NCBI GenBank assembly: GCA_023376005.1
Contig: CM042152.1
Location: 76,853,034-76,917,033, forward strand
Source: Doryteuthis pealeii
Taxonomy: Eukaryota; Mollusca; Cephalopoda; Myopsida; Loliginidae
Length of the DNA stretch: 64,000 bases
Direction of reading: 5' to 3'
Shown here: positions 1 to 12,751 of the stretch, piece after piece
Layout: each line of letters begins with the position of its first letter
How positions within the stretch are numbered: position 1 is the first letter of the stretch
Made by a program: the position numbers and the translations under genes
Notes under the pieces: model-generated
What the model saw: only the letters and a program-made list of their open reading frames with translations
Told to the model about the DNA's origin: nothing
Database searches by the model: none

Positions 1-437
1 ATAATCTTGATTTAACTCTCTCTCTCTCCATCTTTTTTTTTTTCTTTCTTCTTTTTATCTTTTTATTATATTTGATTGAAACAGATTAGCATTATCTCTT
101 TCACTCGCTCATCCCCTCTCTATCTCTCTTTCTCCTACTCTCTTTCTTTCTTTTTTTCTTTCTTATCATATTTTTCCTGTGGAGCATATCCTCTTTCTTC
201 ACTTTCTTTCTTTATAATAAAAATGGAATAGTCCATTATTTAGCTGAGAGGACGACACTCATCAGGAATAAGAATTCGGTAGATAAGCAACACCAGATAA
301 TCAGGATTTACATTTTTGCATTTCATCCTGTCTGATTTGGATAGCCTCATTTTTAACCTGAGGGTGTTGCAAGATGATAATAGTCGTACAATTAAGGAAC
401 ATGAGTATTAATATATAGATATCATTAAAATACCCAT

Positions 438-441
<4 letters not shown>
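1..441. other. Pyrimidine-rich non-coding stretch
   Basis: The first 220 bases are dominated by C and T runs on the + strand, followed by ordinary AT-rich sequence up to a TA microsatellite. I see no coding potential and no recognisable repeat family. It is either upstream intron or 5' flank of the ARID gene that begins to be visible at 2258. Confidence 0.5.

Positions 442-483
<42 letters not shown>
442..483. repeat. (TA)n microsatellite
   Basis: About 20 uninterrupted TA units. Similar TA arrays recur across the window and often end the SINE and foldback elements. Confidence 0.95.
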
Positions 484-486
<3 letters not shown>

Positions 487-772
487 GTGACTTGCATGGG
501 TTAGCAAACTAGACTGGCAGACAATTACTAGTGAGTTTGAGTCTCATTGGGTGCCTCATACATCTGGCCTTGTGCCACAACTAAGTAAAGCCTAGTAAAT
601 AATGATATATATGCCACAAAGACCAGATCAGCCAGTCTATCTGTTCTGAAGAAAGGGTTTAAACATCCACGAAAATTCAACAAAATAAAACAAAACTTAA
701 CATTCAAAAACTGAGCTTCTTATATTTCACATCTAATGCTTCATACTAAATTACAAACAATATATTATTATA

Positions 773-808
<36 letters not shown>

Positions 809-816
809 GTATATAT

Positions 817-1067
817 ATTATAAAATGGGTACAAGAGATAACCTACTCGAGTTTCACCATAAGGATCTTCAGGGTTAAATCCACTGAATTAATCGAGACA
901 CCGATTAATAGCAGTCAATTTCACGTGTGTGTTCATTGTTTAATGCAATGAACACACACGTGAAATCAACTGATATTGATTGGTGTCTCGATTAATTCAG
1001 TGGATTTAACCCTGAAGATCCTTATGGTGAAACTCGAGTAGGTTATCTCTTGTACCCATTTTATAAT
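817..1067. repeat. Foldback element with 122-bp arms
   Basis: Two inverted arms of equal length (817-938 and 946-1067) flank a 7-nt loop. The outer arm parts are identical by eye; about five substitutions cluster in the inner part near 905-925. The left end abuts a TA array. It encodes nothing recognisable. It may be a foldback MITE inserted into TA, or a hairpin left by a copying error. Confidence 0.85.
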
Positions 1068-1185
1068 GAATTTGCTCTACTTAGTATTGAGCACTTTGTA
1101 TTTGTTATATTGCTGACTTACCCCCCTGAATTCCACACTTACTAACCATCATGACCAAATTCACGGTAAGTCACCTTTTCCGTTA

Positions 1186-1225
1186 TAAATATATATATAT
1201 ATATATATATAATATATATATATAA
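1186..1225. repeat. (TA)n microsatellite
   Basis: TA array with one phase break, a little over 100 bp after the foldback element. Confidence 0.9.
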
Positions 1226-1401
1226 AAGGACTCTCTCATCAATTTTAGATGCATGAGTGTTCATTCAGTGAAAAACCAACACAGTGTTTTCTTTATAGTG
1301 GTGAAGGCTTGTGTTGGACCATTCCACACTTTTTGGCACAGTTGATATGAAATAATTGGTGCACAAGGAATGCCCCAAACCCATTCAACGACAGACCTCA
1401 G

Positions 1402-1578
1402 GAATTTTGAATTCAGAGTTTTCCCTTTCCTAGACTGGTTACCTACCCAAGGTTAAAGAGCCCAGTCTGCCCTACTATTTCATCCATAGCTGGAGGGAGA
1501 ATATATGGATTCATACCTTTCCCAAGGGTATTAGCGCTATGTGAAATGCAAACAGCCTTTAGGATTTGAACTCAGGTT

Positions 1579-1580
<2 letters not shown>
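1402..1580 (-). repeat. SINE family A copy (tRNA-derived)
   Basis: Shares a long consensus with copies at 2781, 10335, 28115, 32418, 33555, 36540 and 53025. Shared blocks read on the + strand here are CTAGACTGGTT, CCCAGTCTGCCCTACTATTT, CATAGCTGGAGGGAGA, CCTTTCCCAAGGG and GATTTGAACTCAGGTT. The last block is the reverse complement of a tRNA B-box-like sequence, so the element runs on the minus strand. The 5' part of the head is lost at the following TA array. Confidence 0.75.

Positions 1581-1652
<72 letters not shown>
1580..1652. repeat. (TA)n microsatellite
   Basis: About 70 bp of TA repeat at the head end of the SINE A copy. Confidence 0.95.
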
Positions 1653-1817
1653 GTTAATAGAAAGGAAATGAATCCGACAGTATGAGTATAGAAAGATGAG
1701 CTCTGAAGATGATTTTTATAAATCGAAATATTGTTCAATATTAGCTATGAATATGATATAAAATATTTTCACTTTAACAGCATATTGTGTTGTTTTCATA
1801 TCCTTTTATCTATACTC

Positions 1818-1818
<1 letters not shown>

Positions 1819-1848
<30 letters not shown>

Positions 1849-1862
1849 ATATATATATTATA
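1819..1862. repeat. (TA)n microsatellite
   Basis: Interrupted TA array in AT-rich sequence. Nothing else is recognisable between 1653 and 2257 except a GT run near 2140 and an AAC-rich tail near 2010. Confidence 0.9.
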
Positions 1863-2257
1863 TGACAATCATACAACCTATTGAATATGAGACTAAGTCA
1901 TGGGCAATATTTAATATTATAAACATTTTAATATTAATATCTTAGATATTAATATTTATATAATGGATTTCCTAGTTATGAACAGTATTGTCTCTTGTAG
2001 ACGGAAGGATGCCAACAACAACAACAGTAAACAGTAAATCTATTTATTTACGATTTCAATTGTAAAGATCTGTGGAGTAAAGTCTGACTTTAATCTCACT
2101 CCATCTTAAATGTTCATTGACTTTGTGTTCTTTTTCTGTGTGTGTGTGTGTTTAAAAAAAAATAAAGACTGAATGAAAATATTTGTCTTTTTGCTACTTT
2201 TGCTAAGTGATCAGTGCTTGTTTACAACTGTTGTGTCTGTTTGGATTTCTGTTGCAG

Positions 2258-2504
2258 ATATCAGAAAAGAAAAGCAAAAAGAAAAAACTTCAAAGCTGCA
2301 GAAATATCAGACAATATAATCATCTTCAAAGTGCCATCAAAGAAGCTAATACTTTGGTAGATGTTACAAATAACAAGAGAATCAAATTTTGTGTTTTTGA
2401 AAATGCGGATGGTAAAGATTCAGTTGCAGAATCACAAATGGAATCGAGAAAGTATACAGATTTTCCAATAAACAAATCAACAAACAAAAACTCATATAAA
2501 AACG
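2258..2504 (+). CDS. ARID gene, first visible exon
   Basis: The acceptor is a pyrimidine-rich tract ending TTGCAG at 2257, and the donor GTAACA follows 2504. The exon opens in phase 0 with a lysine-rich stretch (KKSKKKK) and ends with one base of a split codon. An open frame continues upstream to 2207 but starts at GTG within the polypyrimidine tract, so the AG acceptor is the better boundary. There is no recognisable domain; the exon is polar and probably disordered. Confidence 0.75.
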
Positions 2505-5500
2505 GTAACATTTTTTTGTGATACATTTACGATTAACTAATTTCTTTTTCTGTCTACAATAACATTAGCTTATAACAGAGTTGAAATAAGTCTTTTGTTT
2601 AGTAATGAAGAAAGTGTTTATTTTATGTAAGAAATATTTATTTTTCAACATCATCTCCTTTTTTGTGAATTCACTTAATTCAATAAGTAACATTAATCTT
2701 ATAGATCAGATATTTTATTGTGAACATTTCAGATCAAAACTCATAATTACATGCCAGGCAATAGATTTATTGATCTAATCATATTTATCCAACCCTTTCA
2801 CCACAGACAGAATGTGACATAAAGTTAAATTCTAAGTGAAATACTGCTGGTTTGAATTCAGAGTTTTCCTTCTAGACTGGTTGCTTCATCAAAGTTTTAA
2901 AAAAAACCCCCAGTTTGTCCATAATTGTGGGGAGAAGAGATGCATTCATGCCTTCTTCTAGGGCATTAGTGCAAAGTGAAATGTAAACAGCCTCATCCGG
3001 GATTTGAACTTGGGTTGCCAATTCCATTTCATACAACCTTAACCATTAATGGCATGCTCCTCCTTAATCTAACCTTGTAAATACTTTAAATTATCACAGA
3101 TCATTTTATATGACAGATGCTAAAAAGCCCAATCAGGAAAATCATTTTAAAGAATAAAAAGTAAAAAATTAAATTCTTATTGAATTTTTTTAAAGGGTTA
3201 CAGAAACATGTGTAAGATTGTTGAAGTGTGTTGAAGAACTGTTGGATGCATATATAGAATATCATGTATATTTCATGACCCCTAAATCATTTCCTTTTCG
3301 GTGACTCCCCCATATCTCCCTCATATAGCAATATCAACTAGTTTATCAGTTTTTAATGAATATTGGATTGATCCTGAATAAAAGAGTAAGTAATATCAAT
3401 AATAATGGTGATAATTATGCATATCAATTTGCCTGTTCAAATGAAAATATTTTTGTTCAAGTTAAATCTGATTTTGAAAGCAACAGTAATAATAATCATT
3501 TTCTATTGAAAATAACAAGTTTTATTTTATTTCATTAAGTCCTTTATAGACAACTAGCTAAAGTACTCGGTCCATGACCGGACTAAAAAAAAAAAATTAA
3601 AATTTCAGTTGATTTAACAGTGCAAAAATGAAAACATTGTTTTTCAATCATAATTTTTATTATTTCCATAAGCTGAAAATTAAAAAAAAAAAACATCAGG
3701 AGTTTGTTTAATATTTCATCTTTCGAATTGAAAAAATTTTTCAAGATAATATCAATTTTTATGCAAGTTTCATTGTGTTAAATATAGGGGGGGGGGGTAA
3801 ATTTCACAGGGAAAATTGGTCGTAACTAATAAGGGATAAATATTTATCAAATTTAAAAAAAAATCACCGAGAATTGTCTAATGAATAAACTGTTGAAATA
3901 AATGTTATATTCGAGATGACACTAATATGAATGAATTAAAGTGATTTCTAAAGTTTTTAAAAAATGTTAATAAATGATTAAAAGAAATCTCGAGATAAGG
4001 ACTGAACATGAAAAACGGTTGGAAAATTAGGGTGACCAAAAAAAAAAAAACAGAACCCAAATTATTTATTTTCCCATTAAACTAACTCTAAACCCCTACC
4101 CTAACCCCAACCCTAACCCCCCTAGTTTTATTACAAAATTTGTGGGTTCTGTTTTTTCTGGGTCACACTGTATATAGGTGACCCAGAAAAAACAGAACCC
4201 AAATTATGTATTTATTTTCCCATTAAACTAACCCTAAACCACAACCCTAACCTAAACCCCACTAGTTAGAATTAACAGTTTTATTACAAATTTTGTGGGT
4301 TCTCTTTTTTCTGGGTCACCCTAATTTTATGACCGTTTTTCAAGTTCAGCCAAGATAAGTTCGAAAGACCATTTTTGACGGTTTTTAGTAAAAATAAAAA
4401 AAAGAAAGAGAGAAAAAAAAAAGTGTTGACTTAATTTTAAAAAAAATCTGCCTATTTATTTATCATTAGAATTATGATAAATAACAAATTTTCTCATTCA
4501 AGTTACGTACATTAGAATCATTTTTATTTTATGTTTAAGCTTAACTTAACATTTCAAACACTGTTTTGTTTATGTACGAAATGTTAATTTAAACTTCTTC
4601 ATATAATTCATACAACTACATCGTATTTTTATTATAAATTTTTTTGTTTTTATTACAATACAACTATATGTTTACTTAGTTATGAAATAAGTAGTTATAT
4701 AATTTAACTACCTATTTTTGTAAAAGGCTTTTTTTTCTAAAACTCTTTTGTATATATATACGAAAAAATTAAAAACAGAGTTAAATGTTTTCGCTTATTA
4801 TTGTTATTTACTTTGCTTATTATTTATTTCGCTTATTATTGTTATTTACTTCGCTGTAAAAATAATTCAATCGATAAAACCACATCTTTCTTACCTAATA
4901 GATATTTGTAAAATAGATTATTTCATTTCATTTCTAACTAAATTAATATTTTAAAGACAGGAATAAAAAATTGTGATATGAATAAGATTTAATTTTTCGT
5001 TAAAACATACTTTTGCTGTCCGAAGCAAAATAATTTTTTTCTAACTCGCTATAAAAAATAATTCAATGGATAAAAACTCATACAAATTATATATTGAGAA
5101 AGATTATTTTCTCTTCTTTTCAACCATATGGATATTTTTAAGATTGGACTATAAATAGGCGATAAATTCCGAGCTGAACGGCTTAAGACTGCAAAATTTA
5201 TTCACTAAAATTGAATTCACTCAATTGCTTTAACAAAAAGTCAGGCAGGGGACAATATCTTATCATCAGCAGGTGTTGGTATATGGACAGTTTCGCAAAT
5301 TGGGTGATTTTGGCTTAATTAATTAATTATATCCCTTAATCAGTAAAAATCAATAACCAAATTTGGCGTGTTTCTTAGTTAGAAGGATTTTAATATGTAT
5401 GCAAGATTTCGAATCAGAGTGACCTCCCGTTTTGAACTTATACGTCGACACGTACATACTAAAAACTTAGTCTTATATATTTAGATGTGTTAGACTTAGC

Positions 5501-8500
5501 AAATGTACAGGATAATTTCCAATTGATTGATTTAGTTTTTATTCTCCCATTTCCTGCTAATTATATTCTCCTAAAGTTTATAATTATGTAAGGAAAAAAA
5601 TCAGCATTGTCTTTCCAGACATTTTTTCCTGAATCCTTGGAGAAAATGTTGGTAATTTTAATGTTTTGTTTTCCTGAACTCCTCTCCTAATCTACATTTT
5701 ACCGTGCTGATGTCAGGTGTTCCAGCCCAACTTACATATCTTTTGAGTCATGTTTCTTGCTCTTTAACAACAAATTAATGTAGATAATTTAAAATCCCCC
5801 CCCCCTCTACTTGATTTTATTGGCAAATCAATCTAGATATTTTACACCCTCCCCACACCGTTTAAAATAAATTTTTTCTTTTTTCAATTGAATTTGTACA
5901 AATTTCAATAAACTCAAATTTCAAATATTTACCGGGCTGTGTTTCTTGCTTTCTATTGGCAAATATATGTAGATATTTTACAATGCCTTCTCATTCGAAA
6001 AAAAAAAAATTTTTCTAAATGGTGTGTGTGTGTGTGTGTAAAATATCTTAATTCATTTGCCTATATAAGGTGAGAGGGTATATTTCATTTGGTGCCCCAT
6101 ACTTCTAGCCTTGTGCCAAACTAAAGTTAGTAAATGACAACTGTTAGATCACCAGAGATTATTTCATTAATGTATTAGATTAATAAACATTATTTGATTT
6201 AAATTTGAAATATAGAATATTTTTGTTTGTACACCCTTCTACAAATGAATTGAAACAAAAGGAATAATTCTGTTATTATTATGATAATATCCACAATCTC
6301 TCTGTAAAGCATGTTAGTGTGTTCATGCAGCATTAACATCTTTGTACACTTCCTTGGAGTAATGTCAATCACAGACAATGGCTGTAGGACAACTAATTGA
6401 CAGTCGAAACAATAGTGTCTGGGTGTGATAAAAATCTTATGCAAGGCCAGACAAATTTCATCATACACCCTAAAAATAGATTCCTATTATTGCTCACCAC
6501 TGCAAATGACCTAATCTGAGGAAAAAATAGAAATCGATTACACCCTGTCACTCCAGTAGGTCTAAAACTGACCATATGGTGAAAGAAAGGAAATTAAAGT
6601 GGTTGTTTCAATTAATTTGCACAAGGGTGTATATAATCATTGTTCAAAGAAGTTAATATTTGAAGATTGTAATTCTTGTGATATTTCAGATTCTACTATT
6701 ACCCGAATTTGCAGTAAGCCAGATAGACGTAAGTCAAATAAATGTTGCATATATCCAATGAGTCCCAGCAACACCCAATATTCTAGTGAACAGACTGAAC
6801 GTGTTGTGATGCCATGTTATAACACTACAGATCTCAAGAATTCTTTGTTGACACTCACTCCTCAAGAAAGATTAAGTTTGGATATTGAGGTAAATAATAT
6901 TTAAGACTTTACCATTTTTTTATCTCAACAGCTCTTGGGTATTTCATCTAATACTAGAAGCAACTACCCAGGAACAACTGGGAGGGAAAAAAACTCTGGT
7001 GTATTGATTTGTTTACTTTTGAGATTTACAAATACTGGACATTTATTCAATATTATTTCTATGGATTTTTTAATTATTAATATCTTTGAATATAAATTGA
7101 ATCTTCATCATTTTTTCACTAAAACCATAATCTGGTGAATGTGCATATATATTTACTTTGTCATTAATTGTTTTATTTTCATAGTTTCATCCGGACATAC
7201 ATACATATGCACCAACTGCCCTTTATATATGTAAAGATATATTTATTTCAAAAACATATACAATATCAATTACATAGAAACTATCAAGTCTATAGTTACA
7301 TGATCTGTCAGATTGCACTTGTATACTAAAATACTAAGCTTAGTTTGGTATAAGGTTAAAATAAATGAGCTCATAGTCTGCAGATATAAAAAGAACTGCA
7401 CTTATTTCAGGGTAAAACCTTTTGTTTGTGATGGGTTGAAGAAGATCAGAGTTTTGATCCCCATAATTTAAATGTATATGACTATGGTAATGTAGTTTCC
7501 GTAGAAAACAAAAGATGAAAATTATAAAAAGAAACAACTTTATATACAAGATATTACAATTCATATAGTGATAGTCAATTGTTCTTTTCATTGATGTGCT
7601 GACTGTATGTATCTGTTAGTAGTTGTGTTTGCTGAATGTGTAAGTTTTGTTTATGTTTGTGCAATTGGATATGTCAATGTTGTAGCAGTTTTGATAAAAC
7701 AATGTCTGTGATTGAAACTTATGTCGTATTGAGTGTTTCCGCTCCAACTCTGTCCAGTTGGGAAGTGCATAAGCTCCTCACTGAAGTTTTTCAGCTCTTT
7801 GGGCCTTTTTATAATTTTCTTTTGTCATTGTCTACGTGATCATTAAGTTAAATTTAATATTGGAATTTTCAAATACCAGCTGTTTTCTAATGACGTAAAT
7901 ATCGGATGATTTTGTTACATTCCGATGGCGTACATATTTTCAACGGAATTTAAACCCTTGTTTCTATTGTTGCTAAAATATTTCTAAACTAATATTTATT
8001 CGATTATTTTTTGTTTACTTAATTCTAAACTTAACTTATACAATTGTAAAACTAATTATTTAAGAAAACTTAATTATTTTAATTTATTCAATTCCACATG
8101 GACGTAAAAATATAGGGGCCAATCCCTATAAGTTTGACTCAAGGGTGAAGATCTAGTGCAGGGGTCTCCAACCTTTTCAGTTTGAGGACCATAAATCATA
8201 ACTCAGAAGAGCTTAGGGCCACAATCTTAAAAATTCACAATGTAACAATCATAATTTATTGAGACATCTGATGTTGTTTGCAATCACAAAAAGATGTAAT
8301 ATCAGGGTTAAATGAAAGAAGGAAGACATCAGACAAGTGATCATTTGATAGTGGTGAATGCAGCATACTGTTGGTATGCTTCATTTTTCCCCAGTAGGAT
8401 GTTGTAGTGCCAAACATGCTCATCACTTTGCTGGGTGTGGGTGGTAGGGTTGGGGAATGGTCCAGATGGGGAAGCATGTGGTTCTCATAGAAATTTAAGG

Positions 8501-11500
8501 ATATGGAAAGTAAGAAACTGACTTGAAATCTTCTGAACATTAAAGATAAATGAGTTCCATCTGCAGTTTTAATGGTAATTCTTCAGTCAACATCAAAAGG
8601 GGAAGAGAAAATTTTGAAAATTTGGTGTAGGGCTTCATGGATGGGCCTCAAGGGCTGCATGTGAGCTGTGGGTTGTGGGTTGTGGGTTGTGGGTTGGGGC
8701 CACTGGTATAGTGTCTGTTATATTGTAAATTTGTGCATTTCAAATATTTAAAAGCTTGAATTGTGATTAAATTTAAAAAAAAAAAATTCTTTTTATGTCT
8801 CCACAGGTTTATAAGAAAAGTGAAGTTGCATTTCGAGTTGATCTGAAACAATTTCTGGCCAGAAATAATTTGAATCTGGAGAAGACATTTTGGGAGAATA
8901 TTCCAGTTAACAGTTACCAATTATTCCAGGCTGTTAATGAACTTGGTGGTTATGAAATAGTTAAGTGATATTCCTTTGATATTTACATTTTATCTATAAG
9001 AGACTAAATCAAAAAAGTAAATGTCACTGTGTGTAAAACTAACTCCATATATTCAACGTGTACCACATATATTTGTTCTTTTTTTATATTTGTCTTGTAA
9101 ATACTCAATCTGACATTTATTGTCAATTTAATAACAACGTTGTCTCTACTTTCCAATTATGCTATTATTCAAAAATATATTGTGATCAAATATCTGTGGT
9201 CTAAGTATCACATAAGGGGGTGTTCTTGATATGACACTAAACAGCATCTGATGGTAATGCCATTAGTCTCAGGTCAATTCTGATCCAGAATAATAGTTAA
9301 TGGATCAAATAAATCTCGGTACTCTTCCGGAGAACCGTCCCGGCCACCTGCCTCTAAAATCGCTAACCGGTGGCTGCTGAAAACAAACACCAGCTACGAT
9401 TGAAGTCTGTAGCTGAAGCGTTGTCACTTGCAAAAAAAACAACAACAAAACAACCAACTTAGGGTGTTTTTACTGAAAACCCAACCCCAACCCCAACCCT
9501 AACCATAAACCCCCCTAGTTAAAATTAACAGTTTTATTACAAAATTTGTGGGTTCTGTTTTTTCTGAGTCACCCTGTATACAGGGTGTCCTAGAAAAAAC
9601 AGAGCCCAAATTATTAATTTATTTTCCCACTTTTTGTGGAAGAAAATCTTCTTTATTAACACAGTCACTAAACTCAGCAATATATTTTTCAGCCTGCTTC
9701 CTTATTCAAACTGGTTTCCTCTCTATTCCTAGTAATGCTATGTTATCAGTTGGGCGTTTACAATTTTTTGAACAATCCTCAACTGGATTTTATAAATGAA
9801 CATATTTTTACCTTTGCCACTCATAATAAGAGTTTCCTTTAGGAGATCATTGTAAATTTCCAGCATCTTTTCACAAATTATACCTTTGTTAATACTGTCA
9901 CCAACCAATAAATATTAGCAGTAGCTTCTTAACTTTGTCCATTATCTGTGGCCTTTGCTTGTTAACAACACTTGTCACTCCTTTTACAACATCAGCTGCT
10001 TTTATTACATCTTTATTTTTTAGAAAAGTCGAAATCGTCGATTTTGCCATACCTATTGGGTTGCAAGATCAGAGACTTGAACATCATTCTCAAACATGGC
10101 GATTATCTCCTTCAATTTTATTGTTGCTCTCACAACATTCCTCTTTCCCTTTTTGAGTCGTATCACTGCTGTCTTTCTTAGGATCCATGAATAAGGTTTA
10201 AAATAGCCTTAAAATAGAGAATAAACACAAACGAAGCAAAAAAATTTGCATAAAAACAATATCTGACACTCATTCAAGATAGCTACAGAATCTAACTGAT
10301 ATGCTTGGCTAGATTTGTCTCGTTGTTTAACTGTCTTTGGTTTGCCTACTATTTACCCATAGCTGGAGGGAGGGTAGTTGGATGCCTACCTTTCCCAAGG
10401 GTATTAGTGTTATATGAAATGCAATGAGTTTTCCTTCTAGACTGGCTGCCTTACTAAATCTATGGTACCCAGTCTGCCCTAATATTTACCCATAGTTGGG
10501 GGGGGGGTAGAAGAGATGAATTCTTAGCTTTTCTAAGGGCATGAGTATGGAGTGAAATGCAAACAAGATTTGAACAAGGGTCACTGATTCTATTTCCTTT
10601 GATAATGATTGTTACACTAATTGTGAATTTTGGGATATTTATGTTCTTATGAGGGTCAAAAGGTCAAAAGGTCAATTATCAAGCAAATATACAAACTTGC
10701 TCTTTAGCCTTGGTTGGCAACCCATCTCAGACAAGGAAAAGTCTGATACAAAACCTCTGCTGCCTAGTGGCTTTACCTCATCCCAAGGAAAGGCTAGGGG
10801 AGTAAACCCTGAAAACAAATCAGGAGTCCCTAAAATGGTGTGATGCTGAAATCCAGTGTTACCCAGCAACTCCTGTGACACTACCACTGCCAAATTGCAT
10901 TGGTTCCTTATCTTTCTTTTGGATCACAGTGGCAGTGTGGAGAGGGATTTGCTGCTTAGGCAACAGCTCATCCTCCATATGAACCTGCCCAGGCTTCGTA
11001 GTTCTGAAAAAAAAAAATTCGGACTACTCCATCGTCTTTCATAGATGGAAGGATGCTAACAATAACAACAACACTAATTCATATTGGTAATCCTTAACTT
11101 TTTCCTCGTAAATTCCTACTATAGAATAAATTGAACCCTCATTTTTATGTCCGTGTTTTTGCAATAAATGTTTTATTTTTCTTGCACCCGTTATTTTACA
11201 ATACTAAATATATTTTCTTTATTTGTTAAAGAATAAAGAATAAAGAAAATATATTTAGTACTGTAAAATAACGGGTGCAAGAAAAATAAAACATTTATTG
11301 AAAAACACGACATAAAATGAGGGTTCAGTTTATTTTATGTAGGAATTTACGAGGAAAAAGTTAAGGATTACCTTCATATTTACTGACATCCATTCATACA
11401 AACATTCATCAAAACTTGTCATCTAAAGAAGAAAAATTTCTTTGAATGATTTTGAAAGATTTTAGCTTTTACTATTTTGATGCTTAATAAAATGTTTTTT

Positions 11501-12720
11501 TTATAGGTTACCCGAAAGTCAAAGTGGTCAAATATTTACCAAGAAATTACGAATACACATTTGAAATACAAAGGAAAAGTGGCAAAGAAATACTACTTCA
11601 GGTATATTTTAAAATAAGATTAAAATTATCTTACAGGAGTTTATATATATACATGATGGCAGCAAACTCGTATTCAAGTATGCTATTGCTTGATATAGTA
11701 ACATAACAAAAAAAAAAAAAAAAAATGCTCAATAGTTCAAACAAAATAATGGTGAGCTTCAAAAAAGTTCAACAATGAGCTGCACGAAAGTGGTCTTTAG
11801 TCCTGCAAAGTCTTGCACACCTTCCCACAATTACAGGTATTTCCAGGTATTTTCCGGACAGGGATGTTCGCTATTACCGGCGGCAACGGATATGTCTCTG
11901 ACTATGCCTAAGTCCCGGTTTCGATTCCTGTCGAGGGGAGTTGTTAGTATACATCGCTGAAGAGACTTAATAAAGTCGAAACAGTCTGTACGGTGTCTGC
12001 ATAGCGAATCTTTGCGGGATTTACTTGTCAAAGATTATTTCTATAATTATTCGAATTTTATGCGATACATGCATTTATAATTGCCTTCAAGCAAAAATAT
12101 AAATAATAATTTATTCAACTTGCTTCTATAAAACAAACATCCAAAAATCTTATTCACTTCGCCGAAAGCTACGGCCGGTTGTTTACTAAATAAACGTCCA
12201 CTTGCCTGCTATGCAGGGGCGTGTAATAGTATCATTGACAAGGTTAATTTCGCAGGGATTGTTCGCTATGTACCGCGGCCGAACGGATTGGTCTCTGACT
12301 ATGCCTGTGAAGTCCCGGTTTCGATTCCTGTCGGAGGGAGTCGTTAATACATCGCTGAAGAGACTTAATAAAGTCGAAACAGTCTGTACGGTGTTCTGCA
12401 TAGCGAGCCATCCTTTGCGGGATTTACTTGTCAAGATTATTTCTATAATTATCGAATTTTTGCGATACATTGCATTTATAATTGCCTTCAAGCAAAAATA
12501 AAATAATAATATATATATAATATATATATATCTTTTATATATAATTTCTTTCTTCTTTTGGCCAAGTGTTATAGTGTTAATTGATTATTTTCGGATAGTG
12601 TGACTCTCTTGGTCTTTACTTTTTTTCATTTTTTCCCCAGGTGAAGTTTGGTAGTATATTTTTACTAACAAACCATTTGACGTTTTTTTTCTTACCGCAA
12701 GGGTTTACTGATAAGATTAG

Positions 12721-12751
<31 letters not shown>

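Noticed and set aside
3356..3538. Possible extra ARID exon in intron 1
   Set aside because: The strong GTAAGT donor is present, but the phase needed between the flanking exons reads into a TAA before it.
4080..4270. Chromosome end or interstitial telomere array
   Set aside because: The CCCTAA-like motifs are irregular and repeated only inside the MITE copies.
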